Assembly: GCF_019916025.1 (NCBI RefSeq)
Contig: NZ_CP079737.1
Span: 2,666,001-2,730,000 of the forward strand
Direction of reading: 5' to 3'
DNA length: 64,000 bases
DNA from: Paraclostridium bifermentans
GTDB lineage: Bacteria > Bacillota > Clostridia > Peptostreptococcales > Peptostreptococcaceae
In this document: positions 55,832 to 64,000 of the stretch, piece by piece
Position numbering within the stretch: position 1 is the stretch's first letter
How the letters are laid out: every line of letters begins with the position of its first letter
Notes under the pieces: model-generated
What the model saw: the letters and a program-made list of their open reading frames with translations, nothing else
What the model was told of the DNA's origin: nothing
Database searches by the model: none
Made by a program: the position numbers and the translations under genes

Positions 55832-57811
55832 TTAATTATCTGTGTAAATTACTATTCCAGAATCTTGTGGTACTTCTGATCCTGCAGGAGGGAAAATTTC
55901 TTTAACCTTTGCACTTCCATCAACCTCTGTATCTGTATCTTGTATCGGTTTTAATTTATTTTCTTCTAATACCTTTAAAGCATCTTCTATACTTAAGTCA
56001 ATAATATTTGGTACCTTTACCTTAGGTTTTTCATATTCTTGCTTTTCTTCATCCGTATATTTAGGTTCAACCCCTAAATATTTTAATGAATCATTCATAA
56101 TTTCTTTTACTATAGGTCCTGCTGTTGTACTACCAAATGCGCTAACTCCAGTTGGTTCATCTACTATAGCTAATACTACTATTTGTGGATCATCACAAGG
56201 AGCTATCCCTACAAAGGAGCATATATATTTACCTTGTGCATACTTACCATCTATAACCTTTTGTGCTGTTCCTGTTTTACCACCTATTTTAAACCCAGGT
56301 ATATATGCAGCTTTACCAGATCCTTCACTTACAACAGATTCAGCTATTTCTAACATTTTTTTAGATGTATCTTCTGATATTACTTGTCTAACTACCTTTG
56401 GTTTTATATTTTCTGTTACGTTTCCTTGATTATCAACCTTTGATTTAACTACTCTCGGTTCCATAAGTTTTCCATCATTTGCTATTGAACCTATTGCACT
56501 TATTAATTGCATAGGAGTAACAGATATAGATTGACCAAATGATATAGTTGCTAACTCTACAGGTCCTACATTTTTTTCATTATATAAAATACCTTTAGCT
56601 TCTCCAGGTAAATCTATATTAGTTTTATCCATGAATCCAAATCCTTCTATATAATCATACATCTTAGACACCCCTAATCTTTGCCCTAACTCAACAAAAA
56701 CTGGATTACAAGAATTTTGGACTGCCTGTTTAAATTCTTGGGCTCCATGCGGTCTATAATGTCTCCAACATTTCAATTTTCTTCCACCTACAGTAACACT
56801 ACCTGTACATACAAATTTTTCTCCATCTTTTATAACACCCTCTTCTACAGATGCGGATGATGTTATAAGTTTGAAAGTAGATCCCGGTTCATACGTATCA
56901 CTAACTGCAGGATTTCTCCACATTGAGAAATATCCTTTTATTTTATCTTTATCACTATATTTTTCAAGCTCTTCTTCGTAGTATGGATATATCGGTGTTC
57001 TTGAATCATTTGGATCATAGTCAGGTTTTGATGCCATAGATAAAATGTCGCCAGTTTTTGGGTCTAAAGCTATTGCTGTAACTCTTTTAGCATTATTTAT
57101 TTCATAAGCTTTTTGAACTGCTTTTTCAGTGTAATGTTGAATTACTTCATCTATACTAAGAACTAATCCATTTCCTTGCACTGGCTCATAATATTTTTCC
57201 ATACCATGAGGAATTTCTCTTCCTGATGCATCAGTACTAACAATAAGTCTTCCTGGTTTTCCTTTTAAGTGTTTGTCATATTGCATTTCTATACCAGCAA
57301 TTCCTGTTGCATCGTCTGATGTATGTCCGATTACGTATGGAGCAAAATTCCCATATGGATAATATCTTTGATTATCCTCAGCTACCCATATACCTGGTAA
57401 TTTAGAGTCTCTTATTTTCTCTGCTGTTTTATCATCTATCCATCTTTTTACTTTTACCAAAGCCATATTTTTCTTTTTCAACAATTTTAAAACATCATCA
57501 TAGTCTTCACCTATCATTTCAGATATTACCTTAGCTGATTTTTCTTTGTCTTTAACTTCAACCGGTTTAGCCCAAACAGTATACTTAGTAACACTTACAG
57601 CAAGCTCTTTCATATTTCTATCATATATAGTACCTCTTTTAGGTTCTATTGGTATATCTCTTGTTTGCTGATCTAAAGCTTTTTCTGTAAGCCAATCCCC
57701 TTTAATTATTTGTAAGTATCCAGTCCTAAATATAAGCATCGTAAAAACAAAGCATGCTAGTATTAAAACAATTACTAACCTTTTTTTACTCAATCTCTTT
57801 ATTTTACTCAA
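55832..57811 (-). CDS. spoVD: Class B penicillin-binding protein with PASTA domain (SpoVD / PBP2B type)
   Basis: A transpeptidase of septal or spore-cortex wall. The 659-residue product has a membrane helix (12-30), a dimerisation domain, STFK with active Ser311, SCN at 367-369, KTG in GGKTGTAQ, and one C-terminal PASTA domain (about 595-659). The start is TTG with GGGGGG 6 nt upstream. Confidence 0.94.
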   Translation of the reverse strand: MSKIKRLSKKRLVIVLILACFVFTMLIFRTGYLQIIKGDWLTEKALDQQTRDIPIEPKRGTIYDRNMKELAVSVTKYTVWAKPVEVKDKEKSAKVISEMIGEDYDDVLKLLKKKNMALVKVKRWIDDKTAEKIRDSKLPGIWVAEDNQRYYPYGNFAPYVIGHTSDDATGIAGIEMQYDKHLKGKPGRLIVSTDASGREIPHGMEKYYEPVQGNGLVLSIDEVIQHYTEKAVQKAYEINNAKRVTAIALDPKTGDILSMASKPDYDPNDSRTPIYPYYEEELEKYSDKDKIKGYFSMWRNPAVSDTYEPGSTFKLITSSASVEEGVIKDGEKFVCTGSVTVGGRKLKCWRHYRPHGAQEFKQAVQNSCNPVFVELGQRLGVSKMYDYIEGFGFMDKTNIDLPGEAKGILYNEKNVGPVELATISFGQSISVTPMQLISAIGSIANDGKLMEPRVVKSKVDNQGNVTENIKPKVVRQVISEDTSKKMLEIAESVVSEGSGKAAYIPGFKIGGKTGTAQKVIDGKYAQGKYICSFVGIAPCDDPQIVVLAIVDEPTGVSAFGSTTAGPIVKEIMNDSLKYLGVEPKYTDEEKQEYEKPKVKVPNIIDLSIEDALKVLEENKLKPIQDTDTEVDGSAKVKEIFPPAGSEVPQDSGIVIYTDN

Positions 57812-57822
57812 GCAAATCCCCC

Positions 57823-58179
57823 CTAATTAGGTACTTCTATGTACTTCATCTGACTTTCTTTAGGATAGTCCATCCCTAATTTCTCATTAGCTTTCTTTTC
57901 TATATCTCTACTTCTAGTTAATAGATCTACATCTACTTGTAAATTTTCTTTTTCTATAGTTTTATTATGTAACTCAGACTCTAAATCCCCGATTTTATAT
58001 TTTAATTTTGCAACTTCACTATATCCATACATACACGCAAAAATTATACAACAAACACTTGCTACAGCTCCTAACTTTATAACCCACTTTGTAATTTTTT
58101 TTACCATTCTTCTTTTATAGATATTCTTTTTATTTGCTCTATATTCATTTATATCTTTTATTTTATTTTTTCTTTTCAT
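57823..58179 (-). CDS. ftsL: FtsL-like septum protein
   Basis: A 118-residue bitopic protein with a basic N-terminus, one membrane helix (about 33-52) and a coiled coil (58-95). The sequence itself is weakly conserved; position between rsmH and the class B penicillin-binding protein, plus topology, supports FtsL. Confidence 0.75.
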   Translation of the reverse strand: MKRKNKIKDINEYRANKKNIYKRRMVKKITKWVIKLGAVASVCCIIFACMYGYSEVAKLKYKIGDLESELHNKTIEKENLQVDVDLLTRSRDIEKKANEKLGMDYPKESQMKYIEVPN

Positions 58180-58286
58180 ACATATCCCCTTACTTTTTTA
58201 TAAATAAATAGATATATATTATATTTAACTTTCTATATACTCCTTCCTTTTTAGTCTTAATACAAAATTAAAACAATAAAAAACAA

Positions 58287-58312
58287 AAAAGTCTAAGCTT
58301 TCGCTTAGACTT
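58287..58312 (-). terminator. Terminator after rsmH
   Basis: GTCTAAGC-TTTC-GCTTAGAC hairpin followed by TTTTTTG on the minus strand, 2 nt after the rsmH stop. ftsL therefore depends on read-through or on a promoter in the 130-nt gap. Confidence 0.88.
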
Positions 58313-59248
58313 CTATATTCTTTCAGCAACCCTTAATTTTGCACTTCTAGATCTTGGGTTTTCTTCGATTTCTTTGTCTGTTGGTAATATTGGTTTTCTA
58401 GTTATAACTTTTACTAAAGCCTCTTTATCACACTGACATATAGGAATATGTGGTGGACATATACAATCTGTCGCTAAATCTCTAAATGCATTCTTTACAA
58501 TTCTATCCTCTAAAGAGTGGAAAGTTATTATGCATATTCTTCCGCCCTCATTCATAATAGAAGCTGCATCATCTATCATCTCAGTTATAACACCTAATTC
58601 ATTGTTTACTTCTATTCTTATAGCCTGGAAAGTTCTTTTAGCTGGATGAGGACCATCCATTCTAGCTTTCTTAGGTATAGCTTTTTTTATAATTTCAACT
58701 AGTTCACCTGTAGTTTCTATGTTCTTTTCTTTACGTCCTTCTACTATGAACTTAGCTATACGTTTAGCCCAATTATCTTCTCCATAATCTTTTATTATTT
58801 TTGATAATTCCGCTTCACTATATGTGTTTACAACATCATAAGCTGAAAAACTGCATCTTATATCCATTCTCATATCTAAAGGTGCATCTTGCATATATGA
58901 AAATCCTCTATCAGCCTCATCTAATTGATGCGATGAAACCCCTAAATCTGCTAGAACCCCGTCAACTTTATATACACCTATTTTTTCTAATTCATTTTTT
59001 AAATTTTGAAAATTGCTGTGCACAAACTTTACTCTATCACTATATTCACTCAATCTTTCTTTTGCTGTATTTATAGCGTTTATATCTTGGTCAAATCCTA
59101 TAAAAAGTCCATCCTTAGAAAGTCTTTTTACTATTTCTTTGGAGTGGCCTGCACCACCCATTGTACAATCAACATATACTCCATCTGGTTTTATGTTTAA
59201 ATTATCAATACACTCATCTAAAAGTACCGATACGTGATGAAATTCCAT
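58313..59248 (-). CDS. rsmH: 16S rRNA (cytosine-N4) methyltransferase RsmH
   Basis: It methylates C1402 of 16S rRNA using SAM. The 311-residue product starts [14 protein letters not shown] with [10 protein letters not shown] as SAM site and ends [14 protein letters not shown], all typical. No mraZ precedes it; lgt lies 3 nt upstream instead. Confidence 0.97.
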   Translation of the reverse strand: MEFHHVSVLLDECIDNLNIKPDGVYVDCTMGGAGHSKEIVKRLSKDGLFIGFDQDINAINTAKERLSEYSDRVKFVHSNFQNLKNELEKIGVYKVDGVLADLGVSSHQLDEADRGFSYMQDAPLDMRMDIRCSFSAYDVVNTYSEAELSKIIKDYGEDNWAKRIAKFIVEGRKEKNIETTGELVEIIKKAIPKKARMDGPHPAKRTFQAIRIEVNNELGVITEMIDDAASIMNEGGRICIITFHSLEDRIVKNAFRDLATDCICPPHIPICQCDKEALVKVITRKPILPTDKEIEENPRSRSAKLRVAERI

Positions 59249-59251
59249 ATT

Positions 59252-60007
59252 TTATCGCTCCTTAGTATCATCTATTTCTTTTTTATTTTTCTTTGATAAA
59301 TATAGGTGGACTATTATTCCGCCTATTACGCCTGCTAAGCTTATAACTTGAGCCATTCTAAGAGGTCCTATCATAAGGCTATCAGTTCTAAGCCCTTCTA
59401 TAAAAAATCTTCCTAAAGAATATAGTATAGCATATAAAACTATAATTTGACCCTCATAAGATTTCTTTTTTCTAAATATACATAGGAATATAAATATACA
59501 AAAATCCCATATAGATTCATATAGAAAAGTTGGATGTACTTTTACTCCATCTACCATTATTCCCCATGGCAAATTGGTTGGACCTCCATGAGCTTCTTTA
59601 TTTATAAAATTGCCCCATCTTCCTATAGCTTGAGCTAAAGGCATTCCAAGTATAACAGTATCTGCTAATTTTAGAAAATTAATCTTTTTATATCTTGAGA
59701 ATATATATCCTGCTAATATTCCACCTATTAAAGCTCCATGTATTGCCATTCCACCGCCTCTAAAATTGAATATTTGAGATGGGTTATTAGAATAATATTC
59801 CCAATTAAATATTACGTAATACAATCTGGCACTTATTAGTCCTACCGGAATTGCAATAATTGCTAAATCTAATATATCATCTTCTTTGATTCCAACTCTT
59901 TTAGCCTCTTTCAATGCTATTAATGTACCTAAAATCATACCTGTTGCCATAAGTATTCCATACCACATTACATCTATTCCAAATATAGTAAATGCAATTC
60001 TATCCAT
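59252..60007 (-). CDS. lgt: Prolipoprotein diacylglyceryl transferase
   Basis: It adds diacylglycerol to the lipobox Cys. The 251-residue polytopic protein has the signature GRWGNFINKEAHGG (about 129-142) and GLRTDSLMIG. It acts before LspA, encoded at 12.5 kb. Confidence 0.95.
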   Translation of the reverse strand: MDRIAFTIFGIDVMWYGILMATGMILGTLIALKEAKRVGIKEDDILDLAIIAIPVGLISARLYYVIFNWEYYSNNPSQIFNFRGGGMAIHGALIGGILAGYIFSRYKKINFLKLADTVILGMPLAQAIGRWGNFINKEAHGGPTNLPWGIMVDGVKVHPTFLYESIWDFCIFIFLCIFRKKKSYEGQIIVLYAILYSLGRFFIEGLRTDSLMIGPLRMAQVISLAGVIGGIIVHLYLSKKNKKEIDDTKER

Positions 60008-60017
60008 AAACTAATCC

Positions 60018-60797
60018 CTACCTTTTAAATAGTCTTTTAAATAAATTTTTCTTTTCTATGTATTTTGTTGGTTCTAAAATGCATATATCTTTATTTTCTA
60101 AAATACATTTTTGATTTTCTTCAAATATATTTTTTGCATTTTCTTCTCCATATTGCTTACTTATGTAATCATATACTTCTTTAATTAGTGGTCTTCTCTT
60201 TGTACTACTATGTGCATCTGTCGCTATAAAGTGAACCATATTATTTTCTAGTAAAATTTTACTAGTCTTCTCTGCCTCTTTCCCATTTTTCCCTATTACA
60301 CTAGCTCCATTCAATTGAATTAAAGCTCCCTCATTTATACAATCATATATAATATTTGGATTTTCTTGTACCTTAGGATATCTTTCTACATGCGCTAGTA
60401 TAGGTATGTATTTTTTTAACTTTAATTCATACACTATATCTGCTAAATTATTAGGAAAATTATTAGGCGAAAACTCAACTAATACATATTTACTGCTATT
60501 TAAGCTATGAAACTCTAATTTTTCAAAATCACATAATAAATCATCTGTAAAATAAAGCTCATTTCCTAAAAGAACTTCTATATCTATATTTTCATCTTTT
60601 AATTTCTTGTTAAAGCTTTTTAATATTGTTTTTAACTCTTCTCCACTTTTATATTTAAAATCTGGATGATAGTGGGATGTATTAATTATCTTTTTAATTC
60701 CTTCGTTTTGTGCTATTTTTGCCATTTCTATAGATTCTTCTAAGCTTTTTGACCCATCATCTACTTGCGGCAATATATGGCAATGTATATCTATCAT
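60018..60797 (-). CDS. PHP-type protein-tyrosine phosphatase (YwqE/CpsB family)
   Basis: A metal-dependent phosphatase of the family that acts on bacterial tyrosine kinases controlling capsule polymers. The 259-residue product has HCHILPQVDDGS (4-15), TSHYHPDF, AHVERYPK and ATDAHSSTKR metal-ligand segments. No kinase or capsule gene adjoins it. Confidence 0.88.
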   Translation of the reverse strand: MIDIHCHILPQVDDGSKSLEESIEMAKIAQNEGIKKIINTSHYHPDFKYKSGEELKTILKSFNKKLKDENIDIEVLLGNELYFTDDLLCDFEKLEFHSLNSSKYVLVEFSPNNFPNNLADIVYELKLKKYIPILAHVERYPKVQENPNIIYDCINEGALIQLNGASVIGKNGKEAEKTSKILLENNMVHFIATDAHSSTKRRPLIKEVYDYISKQYGEENAKNIFEENQKCILENKDICILEPTKYIEKKNLFKRLFKR

Positions 60798-60960
60798 TTA
60801 GCTCTCCCTCCTTTTATAAACTAAATAATACCATATTACCTATAAACCATCAATTTTCTTTAACTATTTAACTTTAAAACAAAGCTTGTTTGAGCTTAAA
60901 ACATATAAAACTGATACAACTAATTTTCATAGATTGTCCATAATTTTTTCATAGGTATAC

Positions 60961-61010
60961 TAAAAATTCGCTTCGCTCATGTAGCCAACAACTTCGTCTG
61001 TTGCGTAAAA
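60961..61010. repeat. GC-richer intergenic element, copy 2
   Basis: Starts TAAAAATTCGCTTCGCTCAT, 19 of 20 bases identical to 11386-11405, and contains the small inverted repeat CAAC-N-GTTG. It lies between the ymfH terminator and the phosphatase gene. Confidence 0.5.
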
Positions 61011-61035
61011 AAAGTGCTATAATTAGCACTTTTTA
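61004..61035 (-). terminator. Terminator after ymfH
   Basis: AAAAAGTGCTA-TAAT-TAGCACTTTTT hairpin followed by TTTTTT on the minus strand. Confidence 0.9.
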
Positions 61036-61038
61036 AAT

Positions 61039-62325
61039 TTACTTAGGTTCTACTATTGAGATTACGCAATACTCTTCTTTTAAATGATTTTTTAATCTTT
61101 CTTCTACTTCTTTAAACTCTACTTCCTTAATAACATCTAAATAATCTAATAAGTTTATATCTTTAAACTTATATGCTATAAAATTATTAGCTATAAAGTT
61201 TACTGAATCAAAGTATTTTATAAACTGACCCATTTTTTTCTTTTTTATTCTATTGAAATCTTCTTCACATAATCCTTCTTTTTGATACTTAGTTATATAC
61301 TTTAATATGACATCCTTTACTTTCATAGGACTTTCAGATTCTCCTCCTACTAAAGTAAATGCATAATCAACTTGAGATGTAAATCCACATCCAAAATTAT
61401 CATTTATCAGTCCACTCATATATAATTCATCAAATACTTCGCTACCTCTTTTAAAAATCATATCTAACAGAATTTCTGTAACAACCTCTTTACGAAGCAG
61501 TTCTCTCCCTTTAATTCCTACGTTATCATCTTTAAATCCTATATTAAACATAGGCATTGATATAGGGAAATTTGCAACTATTTCTTTTTTATTTATTTCT
61601 TTAGATTCTTGAGGATAAAATCTTTTTATACTATGGTCTAGTTTTTCTATATTACTGTGATTACTTTTTTTGATACTTTCCATAACCTTGTCAACTTCGA
61701 CATCCCCTACTACAAATAAGGCCATATTTCCCGGGTTATAAAATGTATTATAACATTTATAAAGTTCATCTTTTGTAATTTTATATATACTTTCCACAGT
61801 TCCTGCTATATCAACATTTACAGGATAATCTTTGTACATCGCTCTTAAGCAATTGAAATATACATTCCAGTCAGGATCATCATTATACATTTTTATTTCC
61901 TGCTCAATTATCCCTTTTTCTTTCTCTACATTCTCATCTGTAAAATATGGAGTTTGTACATAATCTATAAGGTGTTCTAAGCTTTCATAAAAGTTATCTG
62001 TACAAGAAAATAAATATGCAGTCATAGTGAAATTAGTATATGCATTTGCACTAGCTCCTAACTTAGAAAATTTATCAAATGCATTTCCACCATCTGGTTG
62101 CTCGAACATTTTATGTTCTAAAAAGTGTGCTATACCTTCATTTACTCTAAATTTTTCATTTTCATTTATAGGAATGAATTCTAACTCATTAGATCCATAA
62201 TTAGTAGCTAACACTGCAAATTTTTTCATAAACCCTTTTTTAGGCATAAAATATACATCAAGTCCATTGTCTAATTTTTCATAATAAAGTTCTTCTTTTA
62301 ATATATCGTTAACTATCTTTTCCAT
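61039..62325 (-). CDS. ymfH: M16-family zinc peptidase, YmfH-like
   Basis: The 428-residue product has the inverted zinc motif HFLEH at 67-71 and a downstream Glu in the ENVEKEKGIIEQEI segment, so it should be the catalytic member of the pair. It follows ymfF by 9 nt. Confidence 0.9.
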   Translation of the reverse strand: MEKIVNDILKEELYYEKLDNGLDVYFMPKKGFMKKFAVLATNYGSNELEFIPINENEKFRVNEGIAHFLEHKMFEQPDGGNAFDKFSKLGASANAYTNFTMTAYLFSCTDNFYESLEHLIDYVQTPYFTDENVEKEKGIIEQEIKMYNDDPDWNVYFNCLRAMYKDYPVNVDIAGTVESIYKITKDELYKCYNTFYNPGNMALFVVGDVEVDKVMESIKKSNHSNIEKLDHSIKRFYPQESKEINKKEIVANFPISMPMFNIGFKDDNVGIKGRELLRKEVVTEILLDMIFKRGSEVFDELYMSGLINDNFGCGFTSQVDYAFTLVGGESESPMKVKDVILKYITKYQKEGLCEEDFNRIKKKKMGQFIKYFDSVNFIANNFIAYKFKDINLLDYLDVIKEVEFKEVEERLKNHLKEEYCVISIVEPK

Positions 62326-62334
62326 ATACTCCTC

Positions 62335-63597
62335 CTAATTTCTTAAGAAATAAATAGTATCTAATTGTAATTTTTTAAACACACTAATAATTTCTTCTTT
62401 ATTCACTTTTTCTACATAATTAATAATATCTTCTATACTTAAATTTGTTTTACTTATATCTTGAGAAAATTTAAAATCAGATAATCCACCTATACTATCT
62501 TTTAAAGATCTCATAGAACTTATAAGTGATATTTTACTATTTTCAAGTTCTTCGTCACTTATATCTCCATTTATAATGTTTTCTATTTGTTGTCTAACTA
62601 AATCTGTTGTTTTTTCATAATTTTGAGTTTCTATACCTGAAGATATGAATAGTATTCCTTTATATTTTTCTATAGATGAATATATATAGTAGCATAAGCT
62701 TTCTTTTTCTCTTATATTTATAAACATTTTAGATTGTGGTCCTCCACCTAAAATATTACATCCTACAACTAGAGGGTAATAATTTTTCGCATCTGCAAAA
62801 TCTGTATTCGTTCTATATCCCATAACTAATTTACCCTGCGTTATATCCATTTTATCAACTATATTTTTAACAGATTTAACATTCTTTTCATATTTTTCTC
62901 TAGGTATTTCTATAACTTTTTCTCTTTCAAATTTAAATTTATTTTTTATAATATCTACAACTTTTTCTTCATCAAATTCACCTTCTATAACAATATCTAT
63001 AGGAGATGTTTTTAAAATATCTTTATAGTGATTGTATAGATCTTTACCATTTATTTTATCAATTTCTTCTATATATCCGTATTCACTTATACTAAATTTT
63101 TCATCTTTGCACATTTCTTCAAAACATCTTTCTAGCGCATATCTTCCTTTATCATTTATCTTAGCTTTTATTCTTTCAGCTAAATTTTGTTTTTCTAATT
63201 TAAGATATTCCTCTTTAAAACCACCATTCTCTGTTAGTGGATTATTTATTATTTCATTTAAAAACTCTATCGCATCTGTAAATATAGGTTCTTCTAGATA
63301 TTGTTCATTAGTTGTTACTAATTTTATATTTAAAACCTGTCTTTCACCTCGCTTACTTACATCAGCTAAAATAGACGCACCATACAAATCTTCCAATTTA
63401 TTAGATATATCTTTTAATGTTTTATATTTGTTACTTGCATTAGTTATCATATTTGGAATTAACGCATTTTTTGTAGTCTCGTTTTTGTCTAAAATTCTTT
63501 GTATGTATACGCTAACTAAATTTGTTTTAAATTTTTTAGACTGTATTAAAGTTAAATTTATATTCTCATCTAAATTTATTTTTTTTATATTCTCCAT
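62335..63597 (-). CDS. ymfF: M16-family peptidase-like protein, YmfF-like, no HxxEH
   Basis: The 420-residue product has the M16 fold pattern, including GYRTNTDFADAKNYYPLVV and GGGPQSKMFINIREKESLCYYIYS, but the N-terminal zinc motif HxxEH is missing where the active partner has it. It is probably the non-catalytic half of a YmfF-YmfH heterodimer; this is by analogy to other M16 pairs. Confidence 0.87.
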   Translation of the reverse strand: MENIKKINLDENINLTLIQSKKFKTNLVSVYIQRILDKNETTKNALIPNMITNASNKYKTLKDISNKLEDLYGASILADVSKRGERQVLNIKLVTTNEQYLEEPIFTDAIEFLNEIINNPLTENGGFKEEYLKLEKQNLAERIKAKINDKGRYALERCFEEMCKDEKFSISEYGYIEEIDKINGKDLYNHYKDILKTSPIDIVIEGEFDEEKVVDIIKNKFKFEREKVIEIPREKYEKNVKSVKNIVDKMDITQGKLVMGYRTNTDFADAKNYYPLVVGCNILGGGPQSKMFINIREKESLCYYIYSSIEKYKGILFISSGIETQNYEKTTDLVRQQIENIINGDISDEELENSKISLISSMRSLKDSIGGLSDFKFSQDISKTNLSIEDIINYVEKVNKEEIISVFKKLQLDTIYFLRN

Positions 63598-63606
63598 ATA
63601 ATCCTC

Positions 63607-64000
63607 CTATTTTTCTATTAACAATATTTGAGCATACATTTCATCAATAAGTATCTTTACTTTATCTTTTGGTTCTATATAATGAAATCTAACTTCAGAA
63701 GTATCTAATTCTTTTAAAATACTTTCAACTAAATTTTTATTGTACATGTTATCAATTGTACATGTAGGAATAACTACATGCAATACATCAATTCCATATT
63801 CTAGAAGTTGCTCGCCTGATTTTATTATATCGTCTTTATTATTTTCTAAAAGTGGTAATTTTATTTGAATTTTTGTATTTTTTTCTTTTTCTATGTAATA
63901 TTTTATTTTTTCTCTAAAAATAATATCTTGTTCTAAATTATTTTCATCTTCTAATCCTATCAAAAGAACACCTGAGTCTACATCTTCATTTTTTATATTT
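63607..64000 (-). CDS. C-terminal fragment of an unknown protein (cut by window edge)
   Basis: The frame is open from base 64000 (NIKNEDVDSGVLLIGLEDEN) to the stop at 63607, so the start lies outside the window. The visible 130 residues are rich in Lys, Glu and Ile and end MYAQILLIEK. I do not recognise it. It ends 9 nt before ymfF and is probably in the same operon. Confidence 0.7.
   Translation of the reverse strand, partial: NIKNEDVDSGVLLIGLEDENNLEQDIIFREKIKYYIEKEKNTKIQIKLPLLENNKDDIIKSGEQLLEYGIDVLHVVIPTCTIDNMYNKNLVESILKELDTSEVRFHYIEPKDKVKILIDEMYAQILLIEK

Overview
The window is a stretch of chromosome from a low-GC, endospore-forming Firmicute. Gene content (spoIVA, spoIIGA-sigE-sigG, spoVD, a YlmC/YmxH family protein, tandem YIEGIA proteins), T-box and PyrR leaders and protein sequence point to Clostridia, most likely Peptostreptococcaceae (the Clostridioides/Paraclostridium/Romboutsia group). 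That placement is inference from recognised families; no search was run. All real genes except rqcH lie on the minus strand, so transcription runs from high to low coordinates. No rRNA, tRNA or CRISPR array was seen.

Layout. 1-7.5 kb: dapF-yicC-remA-gmk-rpoZ-coaBC, a terminator, then priA-def-fmt (fmt runs off the left edge). 7.7-9.4 kb: rqcH, the only plus-strand gene. 9.5-13 kb: pyrimidine genes uraA and pyrR with two PyrR-binding RNA hairpins, then rluD and lspA. 13-16.6 kb: a polysaccharide deacetylase, a DksA/TraR zinc-finger protein, a DUF5665 protein, trpS and mtnN behind a tryptophan T-box. 17-23.9 kb: ileS behind an isoleucine T-box, interrupted by a 3.3-kb group II intron. 23.9-29.6 kb: divIVA, ylmH, yggT, sepF, yggS, an HlyD-like protein, spoIVA. 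29.6-41.4 kb: gpsA, plsY, der, a DUF512 radical-SAM-like protein, three YIEGIA-system genes, a PhoRP-type two-component system, pgeF, nrdR, ylmC/ymxH and a GGDEF/HD-GYP protein. 41.5-42.8 kb: a small agr-type peptide-signalling locus. 42.9-46.7 kb: sigG, sigE, spoIIGA, ftsZ. 47.2-60 kb: the division and cell-wall cluster (ftsQ, murA, murG, ftsW/spoVE, murD, mraY, murF, spoVD, ftsL-like, rsmH) and lgt. 60-64 kb: a PHP-type phosphatase, two M16 peptidase genes and a truncated edge gene.

The most unusual object is the intron. It splits ileS, an essential gene, after codon 163 plus one base, separating the HIGH-type ATP motif from KMSKS. Removing 19766-23093 restores one frame of 1035 codons. A canonical 34-nt domain V, GUGUG and AU boundaries and two 6-bp exon/intron pairings (EBS1-IBS1, EBS2-IBS2) support it. 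The intron encodes an apparently intact reverse transcriptase/maturase with an HNH motif. It also carries a second small reading frame closed by its own stem near the 5' end, and an internal imperfect duplication with a period of about 198 nt around the EBS2 region. Cell viability would therefore depend on intron splicing under isoleucine T-box control.

A second candidate for follow-up is the agr locus. It has an intact AgrB and a predicted thiolactone pro-peptide, but the only receptor-like gene is a 151-residue membrane protein with no kinase domain. A cyclic-di-GMP enzyme follows directly, separated from agrD only by a hairpin with a weak U-tract.
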